Shown here in pieces: positions 35,096 through 43,930 of a stretch of 64,000 bases of DNA. Position 1 is the stretch's first letter. Each line of letters begins with the position of its first letter. Under the pieces are notes generated by a model. It ran no database searches. It was not told where the DNA came from and saw only the letters and a program-made list of their open reading frames with translations. Made by a program: the position numbers and the translations under genes. The stretch covers positions 264,804-328,803 of the forward strand of contig JAWUZD010000010.1 in assembly GCA_034110465.1 (NCBI GenBank), written 5' to 3'. The stretch comes from Aurantibacter sp034110465. Its GTDB lineage: Bacteria > Bacteroidota > Bacteroidia > Flavobacteriales > Flavobacteriaceae.

Positions 35096-36994
35096 CTATT
35101 TCTTTTTGCTTTGTTGCTCTTGTTTTTGCTTCTCTGCTTCTATCATAATTTCTTTCATTTTCTTCTGAAAACGATTCTCTTTTTTAGGCTTGGTTTTATT
35201 AACCTCAATTTTAGATAAAATTTTATTCTCGTCTAAAATAAAGTGTTTAATTACTAATAAAATACCAATACTAATTAAGTTAGACACAAAGTAATATAAA
35301 CTTAAACCAGATGCATAATTATTAAAGAATACTAACATCATTAAAGGCGCAAAGTAAATCATATACTTCATCATTTTTGCCATATCTGGCATACCTTCTT
35401 GTTGTGGTGCAGACATTTGTTGTTGTCCTGTAGTTAATTTCATATAAAAGAAAATAGCTATGGCTGCTAATATTGGAAATAAACTAATGTGATCTCCGTA
35501 AAGCGGAACATCTATAGGTAGTTTTGCAATTTCATCGTAAGAAGATAAATCTTCTGCCCATAAAAACTTTTTCTGTCTTAAAGCAAATGCTACTGGAAAG
35601 AATGAGAATAATGCATAAAATACGGGCATTTGAATTAACGCTGGCAAACAACCACTTAATGGGCTTGCGCCTGCCTTACTTTGTAACGCCATAGTTTCCT
35701 GTTGCGCTTTCATCTTATTATTTTTATGCTTCTCTTTAATAGCATCTAATTCTGGCTTCAGAATTTTCAACTTCATTTGAGATAAGTATTGCTTGTATTG
35801 TACAAAAGACATGGCTAATTTAATTAACACAGTCATTACAATAATTGCAATTCCGTATGGTAAATACTGACTTAAAAAGCCAAATAATGGAATGAATAAG
35901 AATTTGTTAATCCATCCAAAAATTCCCCAACCGTAATAAATACTTTCTTGTAAGTTATCTCCATATTTCTCTAAAGTTTTACGTTCCGATGGCCCAAAAT
36001 AGAATTTAAAATTTTGATTGATGTTATTGCCTGTTAATGCTAAAGCTGTTTTTGCGTTGAAATGTTTTGTAAATAATGTATCTACTTTTTCGTCTTCAAC
36101 TAAATTCTTAGATGCTAATTTTACTTTTTCAAAAGGTTTCTCTGAAACTAATATTGAACTAAAAAAATGTTGCTTAAAAGACAGCCATTTAACGTCTTGT
36201 TCCTCTTCTTCATCATCTCCAGAAATAGATAACTCATTTATTTCTCCACCTTCATAATTATAAACTAATTCTGTGTAACGATTTTCGTAAGAAATACTTT
36301 GGTCATAACTGAAAGCTTTTAAACTCCAATCTAAATCTACTGTTTTAGAACTGTTTAAAATCTGATCTAAACCTTGAGAATTAATAGTAAAATCCATCAT
36401 ATATTCTGATGGCTTAATGATATACTTGTATTCTAAAAATTGACTTTCAGACACATTAAGTTTAAATGAAACAATAGTATTTTCTCCACTTTTAAAAACT
36501 TTAGAGTTAAAAACTAGATCTTTAGTATTTAGTATGCGATTATCTGTTGTCCCAAAATTTAAGTTGAAAGATGAATTATTCTCTTTAATTAAATATATAG
36601 GTTGGTTTTTAGAATCTACGTGTTTCTTTAATTCCACCTCAGCTAAATAAGCACCTTTAGTGTTAAATTTCAACTTTAAAACGTCGTTTTCTACAGTAAC
36701 AACTTCATCCTTAGCATTTGCATTATAAGCAAAAGCTCCTAATTTATTTTGTAAAGCTATCTGTTGTAAAGAATCCGATATTGGTACTGCATTAACTTCT
36801 GTTGGCGTATTTAATGTAGCTGTAGAAGTAGATTTTTCAGTTACTTCTTTTTTATCTTTTTCAACTTGTTCCTGTTTCGCTTTTTCTGCTAATTCGGCTT
36901 CTGTTGGCTGATTTTGCCACATCATGAACAATAAAATTCCGAAAATTAGTACAAAACCTATAATCGATTTTGTGTCAAGTTTTTTTTCTTCCAT
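35096..36994 (-). CDS. yidC: Membrane protein insertase YidC
   Basis: This 632-residue protein inserts proteins into the inner membrane alone or with Sec. It begins with one membrane helix (IIGFVLIFGILLFMMW), then a large periplasmic beta domain (about 70-360), as in Gram-negative YidC. The insertase core is at the C-terminal third: PYGIAIIVMTVLIKLAMSF, a cytoplasmic coiled hairpin with SKAGASPLSGCLPALIQMP, then three further helices. The tail is Lys and Gln-rich and basic, as needed for ribosome contact. It follows pyrG by 77 bases on the same strand, and a small inverted repeat lies just upstream of its ATG. Confidence 0.96.
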   Translation of the reverse strand: MEEKKLDTKSIIGFVLIFGILLFMMWQNQPTEAELAEKAKQEQVEKDKKEVTEKSTSTATLNTPTEVNAVPISDSLQQIALQNKLGAFAYNANAKDEVVTVENDVLKLKFNTKGAYLAEVELKKHVDSKNQPIYLIKENNSSFNLNFGTTDNRILNTKDLVFNSKVFKSGENTIVSFKLNVSESQFLEYKYIIKPSEYMMDFTINSQGLDQILNSSKTVDLDWSLKAFSYDQSISYENRYTELVYNYEGGEINELSISGDDEEEEQDVKWLSFKQHFFSSILVSEKPFEKVKLASKNLVEDEKVDTLFTKHFNAKTALALTGNNINQNFKFYFGPSERKTLEKYGDNLQESIYYGWGIFGWINKFLFIPLFGFLSQYLPYGIAIIVMTVLIKLAMSFVQYKQYLSQMKLKILKPELDAIKEKHKNNKMKAQQETMALQSKAGASPLSGCLPALIQMPVFYALFSFFPVAFALRQKKFLWAEDLSSYDEIAKLPIDVPLYGDHISLFPILAAIAIFFYMKLTTGQQQMSAPQQEGMPDMAKMMKYMIYFAPLMMLVFFNNYASGLSLYYFVSNLISIGILLVIKHFILDENKILSKIEVNKTKPKKENRFQKKMKEIMIEAEKQKQEQQSKKK

Positions 36995-37000
36995 ATGATT

Positions 37001-37020
37001 TAACGCATTTATAAGCGTTA
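37001..37020 (-). promoter_or_regulatory. Inverted repeat TAACGC-N8-GCGTTA before yidC
   Basis: Six-base perfect arms lie seven bases upstream of the yidC ATG (minus strand). The half-site AACGC recurs in a palindrome before pyrG. It could be a leader hairpin covering the start region or a protein-binding site; the sequence alone does not decide. Confidence 0.4.
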
Positions 37021-37071
37021 TTTTTATTTAGTCAATAATTTATCCAAAACACAAATAATGTCAAGATGACA

Positions 37072-38688
37072 CTATTTAGTTTGATTGTATTTTAAAGCAG
37101 CAGCTATAAATGCAACAAATAAAGGATGCGGATTAGCTACTGTACTTTTATATTCTGGGTGATATTGAACACCAACAAACCAAGGATGTGTTGGTATTTC
37201 AACAATTTCCACTAAATTAGTTTCAGGATTAAAACCTGTAGATTTCATTCCTGCAGCTTCCAATTGCGTTTTATAATCGTTGTTATACTCGTATCTATGT
37301 CTATGTCGTTCTAGAATAGAGGTACTATTATAAATTGAAGCTGCTAATGTATCTGGTTTCAAATCACAAGACCAAGCACCTAAACGCATTGTTCCTCCTT
37401 TTTCTGTAACCGCTTTTTGTGCTTCCATTAAATTAATAACAGGATTCTTAGTATCAGGATCCATTTCTACAGAATTAGCATCTGCTAACCCTAAAACGTT
37501 TCTTGAATATTCTATAACTGCCATTTGCATTCCTAAACAAATTCCTAAGAATGGAATATTGTTTTCACGAACATATCTAATAGCTTCAATCTTACCTTCT
37601 ATTCCTCTTTCTCCAAAGCCTGGAGCAACAAGAACTGCATCTAAATGCGATAATGATTTAGCAACTGTTTTTGGATCTAAAGATTCTGAATGAATAGATT
37701 CTACGTTTACTTTAACTTCATTCTCTGCTCCTGCGTGAATAAAAGCTTCTAGTATTGATTTATAAGAATCTTGTAATTCTACATATTTCCCAATTAAACC
37801 AATAGTAATAGTGGATTTTGGATTTTTATGACGCGTTAAAAACTGATTCCAACGGACTAAATTTGGTACATCGCTTTTTAAGTTTAAGCTTTTTAAAACC
37901 ACTTTATCCAAACCTTGCTCTAACATTAAGTTTGGTACATCATAAATAGTAGATGCGTCTATAGATTGAATAATAGCTTCTTTTCTTACATTACAAAAAC
38001 GAGCTAGTTTATCTCTAAGTTCTTGAGGTAATTCGTGCTCTGTTCTGCACACTAAAATATCTGCTTGAACACCACTTTCCATTAAAGTTTTTACACTATG
38101 TTGTGTTGGCTTAGTTTTTAACTCGCCAGCTGCTGCCAAATATGGTATTAAAGTTAAATGTATAACAAGTGCATTATGCTCTCCAAGGTCCCACTTAAGT
38201 TGTCTTACAGCTTCTACATATGGTAAAGACTCAATATCTCCAACAGTTCCTCCAATTTCTGTAATTACAATATCGTAATCTCCAGAGTTTCCTAAAATTT
38301 GGATTCTGTCTTTAATTTCATCTGTAATATGCGGAATAACTTGTACGGTTTTACCTAAAAACTCGCCACGACGTTCTTTTTCAATAACACTTTGGTAAAT
38401 ACGACCTGTAGTGACATTATTAGCTTGACTTGTTGGTACATTCAAAAAACGCTCGTAATGTCCTAAATCTAAATCTGTTTCTGCGCCATCATCTGTAACA
38501 TAACATTCTCCGTGCTCATAAGGATTTAGAGTTCCTGGATCTACATTAATATACGGGTCTAATTTCTGAATAGTAGTTCTATAGCCTTGAGCTTGAAGCA
38601 ATTTAGCTAAAGAAGCTGCTATAATCCCTTTTCCTAATGAAGACGTAACTCCACCGGTTACGAAAATGTATTTTGTATCTGTTGCCAT
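37072..38688 (-). CDS. pyrG: CTP synthase
   Basis: This 538-residue enzyme makes CTP from UTP with glutamine nitrogen. The N-terminal amidoligase domain opens with FVTGGVTSSLGKGIIAASLA and has DPYINVDPGTLNPYEHGE. The glutaminase domain carries the catalytic Cys in FLGICLGMQMAVIEY, and HPEYKST near the end holds the triad His and Glu. Length and order are standard. A perfect palindrome lies one base before the ATG and overlaps the probable transcription start. yidC follows on the same strand and may be co-transcribed. Confidence 0.97.
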   Translation of the reverse strand: MATDTKYIFVTGGVTSSLGKGIIAASLAKLLQAQGYRTTIQKLDPYINVDPGTLNPYEHGECYVTDDGAETDLDLGHYERFLNVPTSQANNVTTGRIYQSVIEKERRGEFLGKTVQVIPHITDEIKDRIQILGNSGDYDIVITEIGGTVGDIESLPYVEAVRQLKWDLGEHNALVIHLTLIPYLAAAGELKTKPTQHSVKTLMESGVQADILVCRTEHELPQELRDKLARFCNVRKEAIIQSIDASTIYDVPNLMLEQGLDKVVLKSLNLKSDVPNLVRWNQFLTRHKNPKSTITIGLIGKYVELQDSYKSILEAFIHAGAENEVKVNVESIHSESLDPKTVAKSLSHLDAVLVAPGFGERGIEGKIEAIRYVRENNIPFLGICLGMQMAVIEYSRNVLGLADANSVEMDPDTKNPVINLMEAQKAVTEKGGTMRLGAWSCDLKPDTLAASIYNSTSILERHRHRYEYNNDYKTQLEAAGMKSTGFNPETNLVEIVEIPTHPWFVGVQYHPEYKSTVANPHPLFVAFIAAALKYNQTK

Positions 38689-38689
38689 T

Positions 38690-38715
38690 ATGCGTTTTTA
38701 ACGCATACAAAATTA
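38690..38715 (-). promoter_or_regulatory. pyrG promoter element with overlapping palindrome
   Basis: The minus strand has TAATTTTG (38715-38708), a full -7 match, followed directly by ATGCGTT-AAA-AACGCAT (38706-38690) that ends one base before the ATG. The palindrome thus covers the expected transcription start and the whole short leader. It may be an operator or a start-occluding hairpin. Confidence 0.5.
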
Positions 38716-38753
38716 CAAAAAGTATTAGTATTATAAAGCCTTAAAACAATTAA

Positions 38754-38990
38754 TTATAGTTTATAATGTTTATGAATAGTTCTTACCAAATCTTCTAAAC
38801 CATTTAACTTTAAAGTGTATACTGTTTCCAACATATTACCCAATTTATTTTTAGGAAATCCTTGCCCGTGAAACCACACAATATAATACTCAGGAAGATC
38901 TATTAAATACCTGTTTTTATACTTACCAAAAGGCATTTTAGTATGTGCTAATTGTATTAAAAACTTTTTATCTGGTTGTTGTAACTCCAT
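38754..38990 (-). CDS. DUF3820 family small protein
   Basis: This 78-residue protein has the DUF3820 pattern: MPFGKYKNRYLIDLPEYYIV followed by WFHGQGFPKNKLGN, then a helical end. The family is widespread; database names such as quorum-sensing-regulated factor are not supported by any residue here. It has no signal peptide. The gene lies three bases after the stop of the secreted protein gene at 38994, so both are on one transcript, and 65 bases before pyrG, from which it is separated by the pyrG promoter. Function unknown. Confidence 0.85.
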   Translation of the reverse strand: MELQQPDKKFLIQLAHTKMPFGKYKNRYLIDLPEYYIVWFHGQGFPKNKLGNMLETVYTLKLNGLEDLVRTIHKHYKL

Positions 38991-38993
38991 AAA

Positions 38994-39533
38994 TTAAAGC
39001 TTGTAACTGTCTAATAAATTAATGTGTATTTTGATTTTTTCTTCCCATTTTGCTTGCTGTTCGTGATTTCTAGAAAAATCTGTCTCAGAATCGTAAGCAT
39101 TTTGAAGTGTTTCTAGATCCTTATTTACTTTTTTATGTAAGTCGGTTATTTGTTTTCCAATTTTAGGATTCACTTTTAGAGTTGAAAATTCTTTCCTTAA
39201 TAATCTAGCGTGCAATTCTGTTATGTTGAAGTGAAATTGCTCGTGTGATAAAATGTGGTCTGTTATTTCGTCTTTTTTACACCAAGAATGTTCTGGATAA
39301 AAATGCGAAATCACCATAGTTTCAAATCCTACAATTTGATTTTCTTGTTTTGACAACGAATAACTAAAAGTTAAGCCTGATGCTGTAACTGCTGATGCAG
39401 GCGAATTATTAACTGGATTTGCTTGAAAATCTGTCCAAACTAATAGGCGTTCTTTTTGCCATACTAATTCTGTGTCTTGTTGGAAACAGAAAATTGTTAA
39501 TATTGATACTATTACTAATTTAGTAGAAGACAT
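38994..39533 (-). CDS. Secreted protein with HExxH-like motif (DUF922-like)
   Basis: This 179-residue protein starts with a short signal-like segment (MSSTKLVIVSILTIFCF). The body has VWTDFQANPVNNSPASAVTA, then FYPEHSWCKK and SHEQFHFNITELHARLLRKE. HEQFHF gives the HExxH-like zinc motif of DUF922 proteins, which resemble secreted metallopeptidases, with Glu in TELHARLL possibly the third ligand. I infer a small envelope metalloprotease or a zinc-binding protein. It is co-transcribed with the DUF3820 gene. Its Cys in the signal region is not in a good lipobox, so a lipoprotein is less likely. Confidence 0.75.
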   Translation of the reverse strand: MSSTKLVIVSILTIFCFQQDTELVWQKERLLVWTDFQANPVNNSPASAVTASGLTFSYSLSKQENQIVGFETMVISHFYPEHSWCKKDEITDHILSHEQFHFNITELHARLLRKEFSTLKVNPKIGKQITDLHKKVNKDLETLQNAYDSETDFSRNHEQQAKWEEKIKIHINLLDSYKL

Positions 39534-39633
39534 AAAAGTGACTTTATTACTTAACGTAATTTTACTTTGTTTGTTTTATTATGAAAGATGCTGAATGATA
39601 TCTGACAAAATATTAAAATATTAATCCAATAAA

Positions 39634-40178
39634 TTATTCCCATCTTTTCTGTAGCTCAAATATAGCCTCTCTAATACTCAAAAAGTAATTGCCTTTTTTT
39701 AATTCGGGAATCATTATAGAATCAATAACTTCTTTACAAATTAAATCAGTCAATACTTTTTCCGTTCCAATTCCAGTAGAAATTGAAACTTTTCTTAAAT
39801 TTTTACAAACCACAATTGCAAGCCCATTATCTGTATCTGGTTTACCAATACCCCAATAAGAAGCTATTTCTGTAGAAAACCTATGAGTTTTTTTTATAAG
39901 AATAAAGTGAATCTGTAGTAATAACAGCAATTTCTTTAGTTGTTTTTTTCTCGTATTCCGAAATAATATTTTCTATTTCTAAAATCTCTTCAACTGATAA
40001 AATACACTCAAAATCATTAACAAAACCAATTGGTTTTGGAAATTTCATACCTTCATATTCTAATTGATTTTTTTTGTACAATTGGATTTAGAATTTGCTC
40101 ATTAGACTGAGAATTTAATTTACATCCAAAAAGACTTAAAAATATAAACCATAACAAATAGTACTTTAAACTGATCAA
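39634..40178 (-). pseudogene. TPM-domain lipoprotein gene with two frameshifts in A8 runs
   Basis: Read on the minus strand, a TTG at 40178 opens a lipoprotein signal (LLWFIFLSLFGC). The frame breaks at an A8 run (40075-40068). A second open stretch (FPKPIGFVNDFECILSVEEI, then KEIAVITTDSLYSYK) breaks at another A8 run (39895-39888). A third (STEIASYWGIGKPDTDNGLA, then GTEKVLTDLICKEVIDSIMI) runs to the stop at 39634. Joined, these make one TPM (DUF477) domain of about 180 residues. Loss of one A in each run restores the whole frame. It is a broken gene, a slippage-controlled gene or a read error; no ATG start was found either. Confidence 0.85.
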
Positions 40179-40198
40179 CTAAATTTTTAATTTAAAAT

Positions 40199-42238
40199 CT
40201 ACTCTACCTCAACAATATTTAATCCATCATATTTTACTAAAAAGACTGCTTCATTTTGGAATCCGCCTAAAAGAGATTTGGTGTAACTAAATTTATTTTC
40301 AACATACTTAGTTAATGGAACCTGACGTACAGAATGGTATAATGTTTCTGATGTAGAAATACGTAAAACAGTATCCATTGTTAAATCGAAACCTCTAGTC
40401 GCAAAACTACTTGGTGTTTCGTTATATTTAGCTTCATAAGCACCTATAAAGCTTCTGTTCTCGTTTTCGTTATTCATTTTAGCAATAGTAGGAAACGTAA
40501 AATTTAACTGTGATAAATGATCGTTGGAAACCTCATCGCCTTGGAAAGCTTCATTATAATCTGTTGTAGTTAAAAACACAGACCTATCGGTTAAGTTATT
40601 TTTAGAATTTAAAATACTAGTTACGTTAGATACAAACCCTTCTTTTTGAGTTTCTAAGAATATAATGTTTTTTCCTCGCTTTAAAACATTAACAATATCT
40701 AAATCGTAAACAAAATAATCGTCTTCTTTAGTTTTCTTATCTAACCTTGAAGCCACTATGGATGCATTTGGAAATGCTTTCTTTAAAATATTTTTAGCTT
40801 CTATATTTTTAGAATCGTGAATAATTACAATATGAGCTGTAGAATCTTTTTTAAAGTAATTAATTGCCTTTTGTTTAAGTAAATTATCTGTTGGCCTTGA
40901 TTGGAATACATTATTACCTAGATCTACTTTTTTTGTTAGTGGATTAATTACAGGAATATCACTTGTCAATAATTTCTTAGCCACCATATTAAAATTTGAA
41001 GGCATAAATGGACCAATAACTACATCGGTTTTATTGGATACTATTCCATCTGTAAATTCTAAACAAGTACTTAGTTTATTTTGTGTATCTATAACTTGAA
41101 CATCTAAATTAAAACCTAACGTTTTTAAAGAATCTAAAGCCATTTCTGCACCAGAATAAAACTCTAAAGATAAATTCAGCAACTTATCATTCTCTATTCG
41201 CTTATTTGTATCTCTTACAGAATCTAACTCTATAGTATTCAATTTAAAAGGCAACATAAATGCTATCTTCTTTAATTTTTTATCTTTTACTAATGCTAAC
41301 AAATTAGTTGGTTGCCCAGAAACAAGTAAAGAATCGTTTACAGAAATATTAGAACCAACCGCTGTGTTTAGAGCAGATTTATTAAAAGGGATTTTTAATA
41401 ACATTCCTTCTTTTAAACCTAAAGTCTTAAGGTCTGGATTAAGTAATTCTAATTCGTCTTGAGACAAACCTAATTTTAATTTTAATCTATAAAAACCTTC
41501 TTGTTGTAAAACAGTATAATAGCTATATTTATCATCTACAACTTTTACTTCTGCAACTTCTTTTACAGGAATATTAATAGTATCTCCTACTTTTAAACCT
41601 TCTGTTAATTGTGGATTTAATGCATTTAACTCAGCTACTGTTAATCCATAAGTATAAGCAATACGCCATTTTCCTTCTTTAGCTCTAACAATATGTTTTC
41701 CAGCCGGTAGATCTGAAGTTGCCGCTGCACTTGAACTGATAGAAACAACTTCTTTTTTAAATACTGGTATTTTAATTTCATCACCTTTACGCAAGTTATT
41801 TGCATAAAGCGATGGATTGTGCTTTTTTATATCTTCTTGAGTTATTTTATATAATTTAGACAAACTATATAAAGTCTCTTTACGTTTTACTTTATGCGTT
41901 TTATATTCTTTTAAAGTTTCTACAATTTGAGTTGTTTCTGTAGTATTTACATTAGGAACTGTAGATTCAACAACTTCTATTACATCAGCCACTTCTGTAG
42001 TTTGAACAATTTCTACTTTACTATTATTAGGAACAATTAAAACTGCATCAACTTTTAAATCTTTTTTTGCATCAGGATTTAAATCGTAAATCTGTGCTTT
42101 TGTAACGTTATACTTAGTAGCAATAGACGAAACAGTTTCGTTAGCTTCAACTTTATGAGTTATAAAGTTTTGTGCTTTAACAGATATACAAGATGCCAAA
42201 GTAAAAAAGCAAACTAAAATTAAAAGTCGTTTCATCAT
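40199..42238 (-). CDS. LysM repeats fused to a periplasmic-binding-like domain
   Basis: This 679-residue exported protein has a signal peptide ending ASCISVKAQ. Four LysM-type repeats follow (about 25-70, 113-160, 180-227 and 238-285); clear cores are ETVSSIATKYNVTKAQIYDL and ETLYSLSKLYKITQEDIKKH, the last two less typical. Residues about 320-679 resemble a type I periplasmic-binding/receptor fold (KKIAFMLPFKLN, FYSGAEMALDSLKTLGFNLD, VVIGPFMPSNF). LysM repeats bind peptidoglycan or chitin-like glycans, so the protein is probably held to the cell wall. The ligand of the second part is unknown. It follows guaA, after a terminator-like repeat. Confidence 0.88.
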   Translation of the reverse strand: MMKRLLILVCFFTLASCISVKAQNFITHKVEANETVSSIATKYNVTKAQIYDLNPDAKKDLKVDAVLIVPNNSKVEIVQTTEVADVIEVVESTVPNVNTTETTQIVETLKEYKTHKVKRKETLYSLSKLYKITQEDIKKHNPSLYANNLRKGDEIKIPVFKKEVVSISSSAAATSDLPAGKHIVRAKEGKWRIAYTYGLTVAELNALNPQLTEGLKVGDTINIPVKEVAEVKVVDDKYSYYTVLQQEGFYRLKLKLGLSQDELELLNPDLKTLGLKEGMLLKIPFNKSALNTAVGSNISVNDSLLVSGQPTNLLALVKDKKLKKIAFMLPFKLNTIELDSVRDTNKRIENDKLLNLSLEFYSGAEMALDSLKTLGFNLDVQVIDTQNKLSTCLEFTDGIVSNKTDVVIGPFMPSNFNMVAKKLLTSDIPVINPLTKKVDLGNNVFQSRPTDNLLKQKAINYFKKDSTAHIVIIHDSKNIEAKNILKKAFPNASIVASRLDKKTKEDDYFVYDLDIVNVLKRGKNIIFLETQKEGFVSNVTSILNSKNNLTDRSVFLTTTDYNEAFQGDEVSNDHLSQLNFTFPTIAKMNNENENRSFIGAYEAKYNETPSSFATRGFDLTMDTVLRISTSETLYHSVRQVPLTKYVENKFSYTKSLLGGFQNEAVFLVKYDGLNIVEVE

Positions 42239-42273
42239 AATATATGTACTAATTAATTATTGTCTCAAAATAA

Positions 42274-42313
42274 GTTTCAAAACAATTTATTTAAAACAGA
42301 ATTGCTTTGAAAC
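42274..42313 (-). terminator. Probable terminator after guaA
   Basis: Fourteen-base arms (42274-42287 and 42300-42313) with one mismatch and a 12-base loop, just after the guaA stop on the minus strand. The T-run after it is weak, so it may only partly stop transcription. Confidence 0.6.
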
Positions 42314-42324
42314 CTAATTTAATA

Positions 42325-43857
42325 TTATTCCCATTCTATAGTTGCTGGCGGTTTAGAGCTAATATCATAAACAACTCTATTTACACCTTTCACTTTATTT
42401 ATAATGTCGTTAGACGTTTTTTGTAAAAACTCATAAGGTAAATTTACCCAATCTGCAGTCATACCATCGGTACTTTCTACAGCTCTAAGCGCTACACATT
42501 TTTCGTAAGTACGCTCATCTCCCATAACACCAACACTATTAACTGGTAACAATATTGCGCCTGCTTGCCATACTTTATCGTATAATCCTGCGTCTCTTAA
42601 TCCGTTTATAAAAACCGCATCAACCTCTTGTAATATACGTACTTTTTCGGGAGTAATATCTCCTAAAATACGAATTGCTAATCCTGGTCCAGGAAAAGGA
42701 TGACGACCTAATAATATCTTATCCATTCCCATAGAAGCTCCAACACGTCTTACTTCATCTTTAAATAACAAACGTAATGGCTCTACTATTTTAAGCTTCA
42801 TAAAATCTGGCAATCCACCAACATTATGATGACTCTTAATAACTGCACTTGGTCCGCCAGTTGCCGAAACACTTTCTATAACATCTGGATAAATTGTTCC
42901 TTGTGCTAACCACTTTACACCATCTAATTGATTGGCTTCATCGTCAAACACTTCTATAAAAACGCGTCCAATAGCTTTACGTTTTTCTTCTGGATCGCTC
43001 TTTCCTGCTAAGGCATCCAAAAAGCGTGCCGAAGCATCTACACCTTTTACGTTTAAGCCCATACCTTTGTATTGCTCTAACACATCTGTATATTCATTTT
43101 TACGTAATAAACCGTTATTAACAAATATGCAATAAAGATTTTTTCCAATTGCTTTATGTAATAACATAGCTGCTACAGAAGAATCTACGCCGCCAGAAAG
43201 TCCTAGAACCACTTTATCGTTTCCAATTTTTTCTTGTAATCCAGAAACTGTTTCACCTACAAAAGCATTTGGTGTCCAATCTGGATTTAATTTTGCTATT
43301 TTAACTAAAAAATTTTCTAATAATTGTTTTCCATCTGTTGAGTGATATACTTCAGGATGAAATTGAATAGCGTAAGTTGTCTCGCCTTCAATTTTATAAG
43401 CTGCATTTTTAACATCATGTGTACTTGCCAAGAGTTTACCATTAGTTGGTAAGGTTTTAATAGTATCGCTATGACTCATCCAAACTTGGCTTCCAACAGT
43501 TACGTTTTCTAAGAACAAATCTTGTTCTACAAAACTTAAATTTGCTCGTCCATATTCTCTGGTATTAGATTCTGCGACTTCTCCACCAGAAAAATGAGCT
43601 AAATACTGTGCACCGTAACAAACGGCTAATAGTGGTTTTTCACCACGAATACCTTTTAGTTCTGGGTGAAAAGCTTCAGCAGATCTAACAGACATTGGGC
43701 TACCAGAAAGGATTACCGCTTTGTAGTTGTCTAATTGTTTTGGGATTTTGTTAAATGGATGTATTTCAGAATAGATATTAAGCTCTCTAACTCTACGCGC
43801 AATAAGTTGTGTGTATTGCGATCCGAAATCTAATATAAGTACCTTGTCGTGTTGCAT
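42325..43857 (-). CDS. guaA: GMP synthase (glutamine-hydrolysing)
   Basis: This 510-residue enzyme converts XMP to GMP. The ATG at 43857 (MQHDKVLILDFGSQYT) is the family start; a TTG two codons earlier at 43863 is rejected. The glutaminase Cys lies in LLAVCYGAQYLAHF, with HPEVYHS as its His-Glu. The ATP-pyrophosphatase loop is VLGLSGGVDSSVAAML, and GRHPFPGPGLAIRILG and the C-terminal VVYDISSKPPATIEWE form the dimer and XMP domain. All are standard. A -7 element stands three bases before the ATG, so the message may be leaderless. Confidence 0.97.
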   Translation of the reverse strand: MQHDKVLILDFGSQYTQLIARRVRELNIYSEIHPFNKIPKQLDNYKAVILSGSPMSVRSAEAFHPELKGIRGEKPLLAVCYGAQYLAHFSGGEVAESNTREYGRANLSFVEQDLFLENVTVGSQVWMSHSDTIKTLPTNGKLLASTHDVKNAAYKIEGETTYAIQFHPEVYHSTDGKQLLENFLVKIAKLNPDWTPNAFVGETVSGLQEKIGNDKVVLGLSGGVDSSVAAMLLHKAIGKNLYCIFVNNGLLRKNEYTDVLEQYKGMGLNVKGVDASARFLDALAGKSDPEEKRKAIGRVFIEVFDDEANQLDGVKWLAQGTIYPDVIESVSATGGPSAVIKSHHNVGGLPDFMKLKIVEPLRLLFKDEVRRVGASMGMDKILLGRHPFPGPGLAIRILGDITPEKVRILQEVDAVFINGLRDAGLYDKVWQAGAILLPVNSVGVMGDERTYEKCVALRAVESTDGMTADWVNLPYEFLQKTSNDIINKVKGVNRVVYDISSKPPATIEWE

Positions 43858-43860
43858 ATG

Positions 43861-43868
43861 CAAAAATA
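43861..43868 (-). promoter_or_regulatory. -7 element three bases before the guaA ATG
   Basis: The minus strand reads TATTTTTG-CAT-ATG. The element matches TAnnTTTG in full; a TTG (43893-43891) lies 22 bases upstream, slightly far for a -33 element. Initiation would fall at about the start codon. Confidence 0.45.
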
Positions 43869-43930
43869 GAAAAAGCGTTTAAATTGACCTCAATTTTAAT
43901 ACTAGTTTTTAAAAGAGTTATTGACATTTT

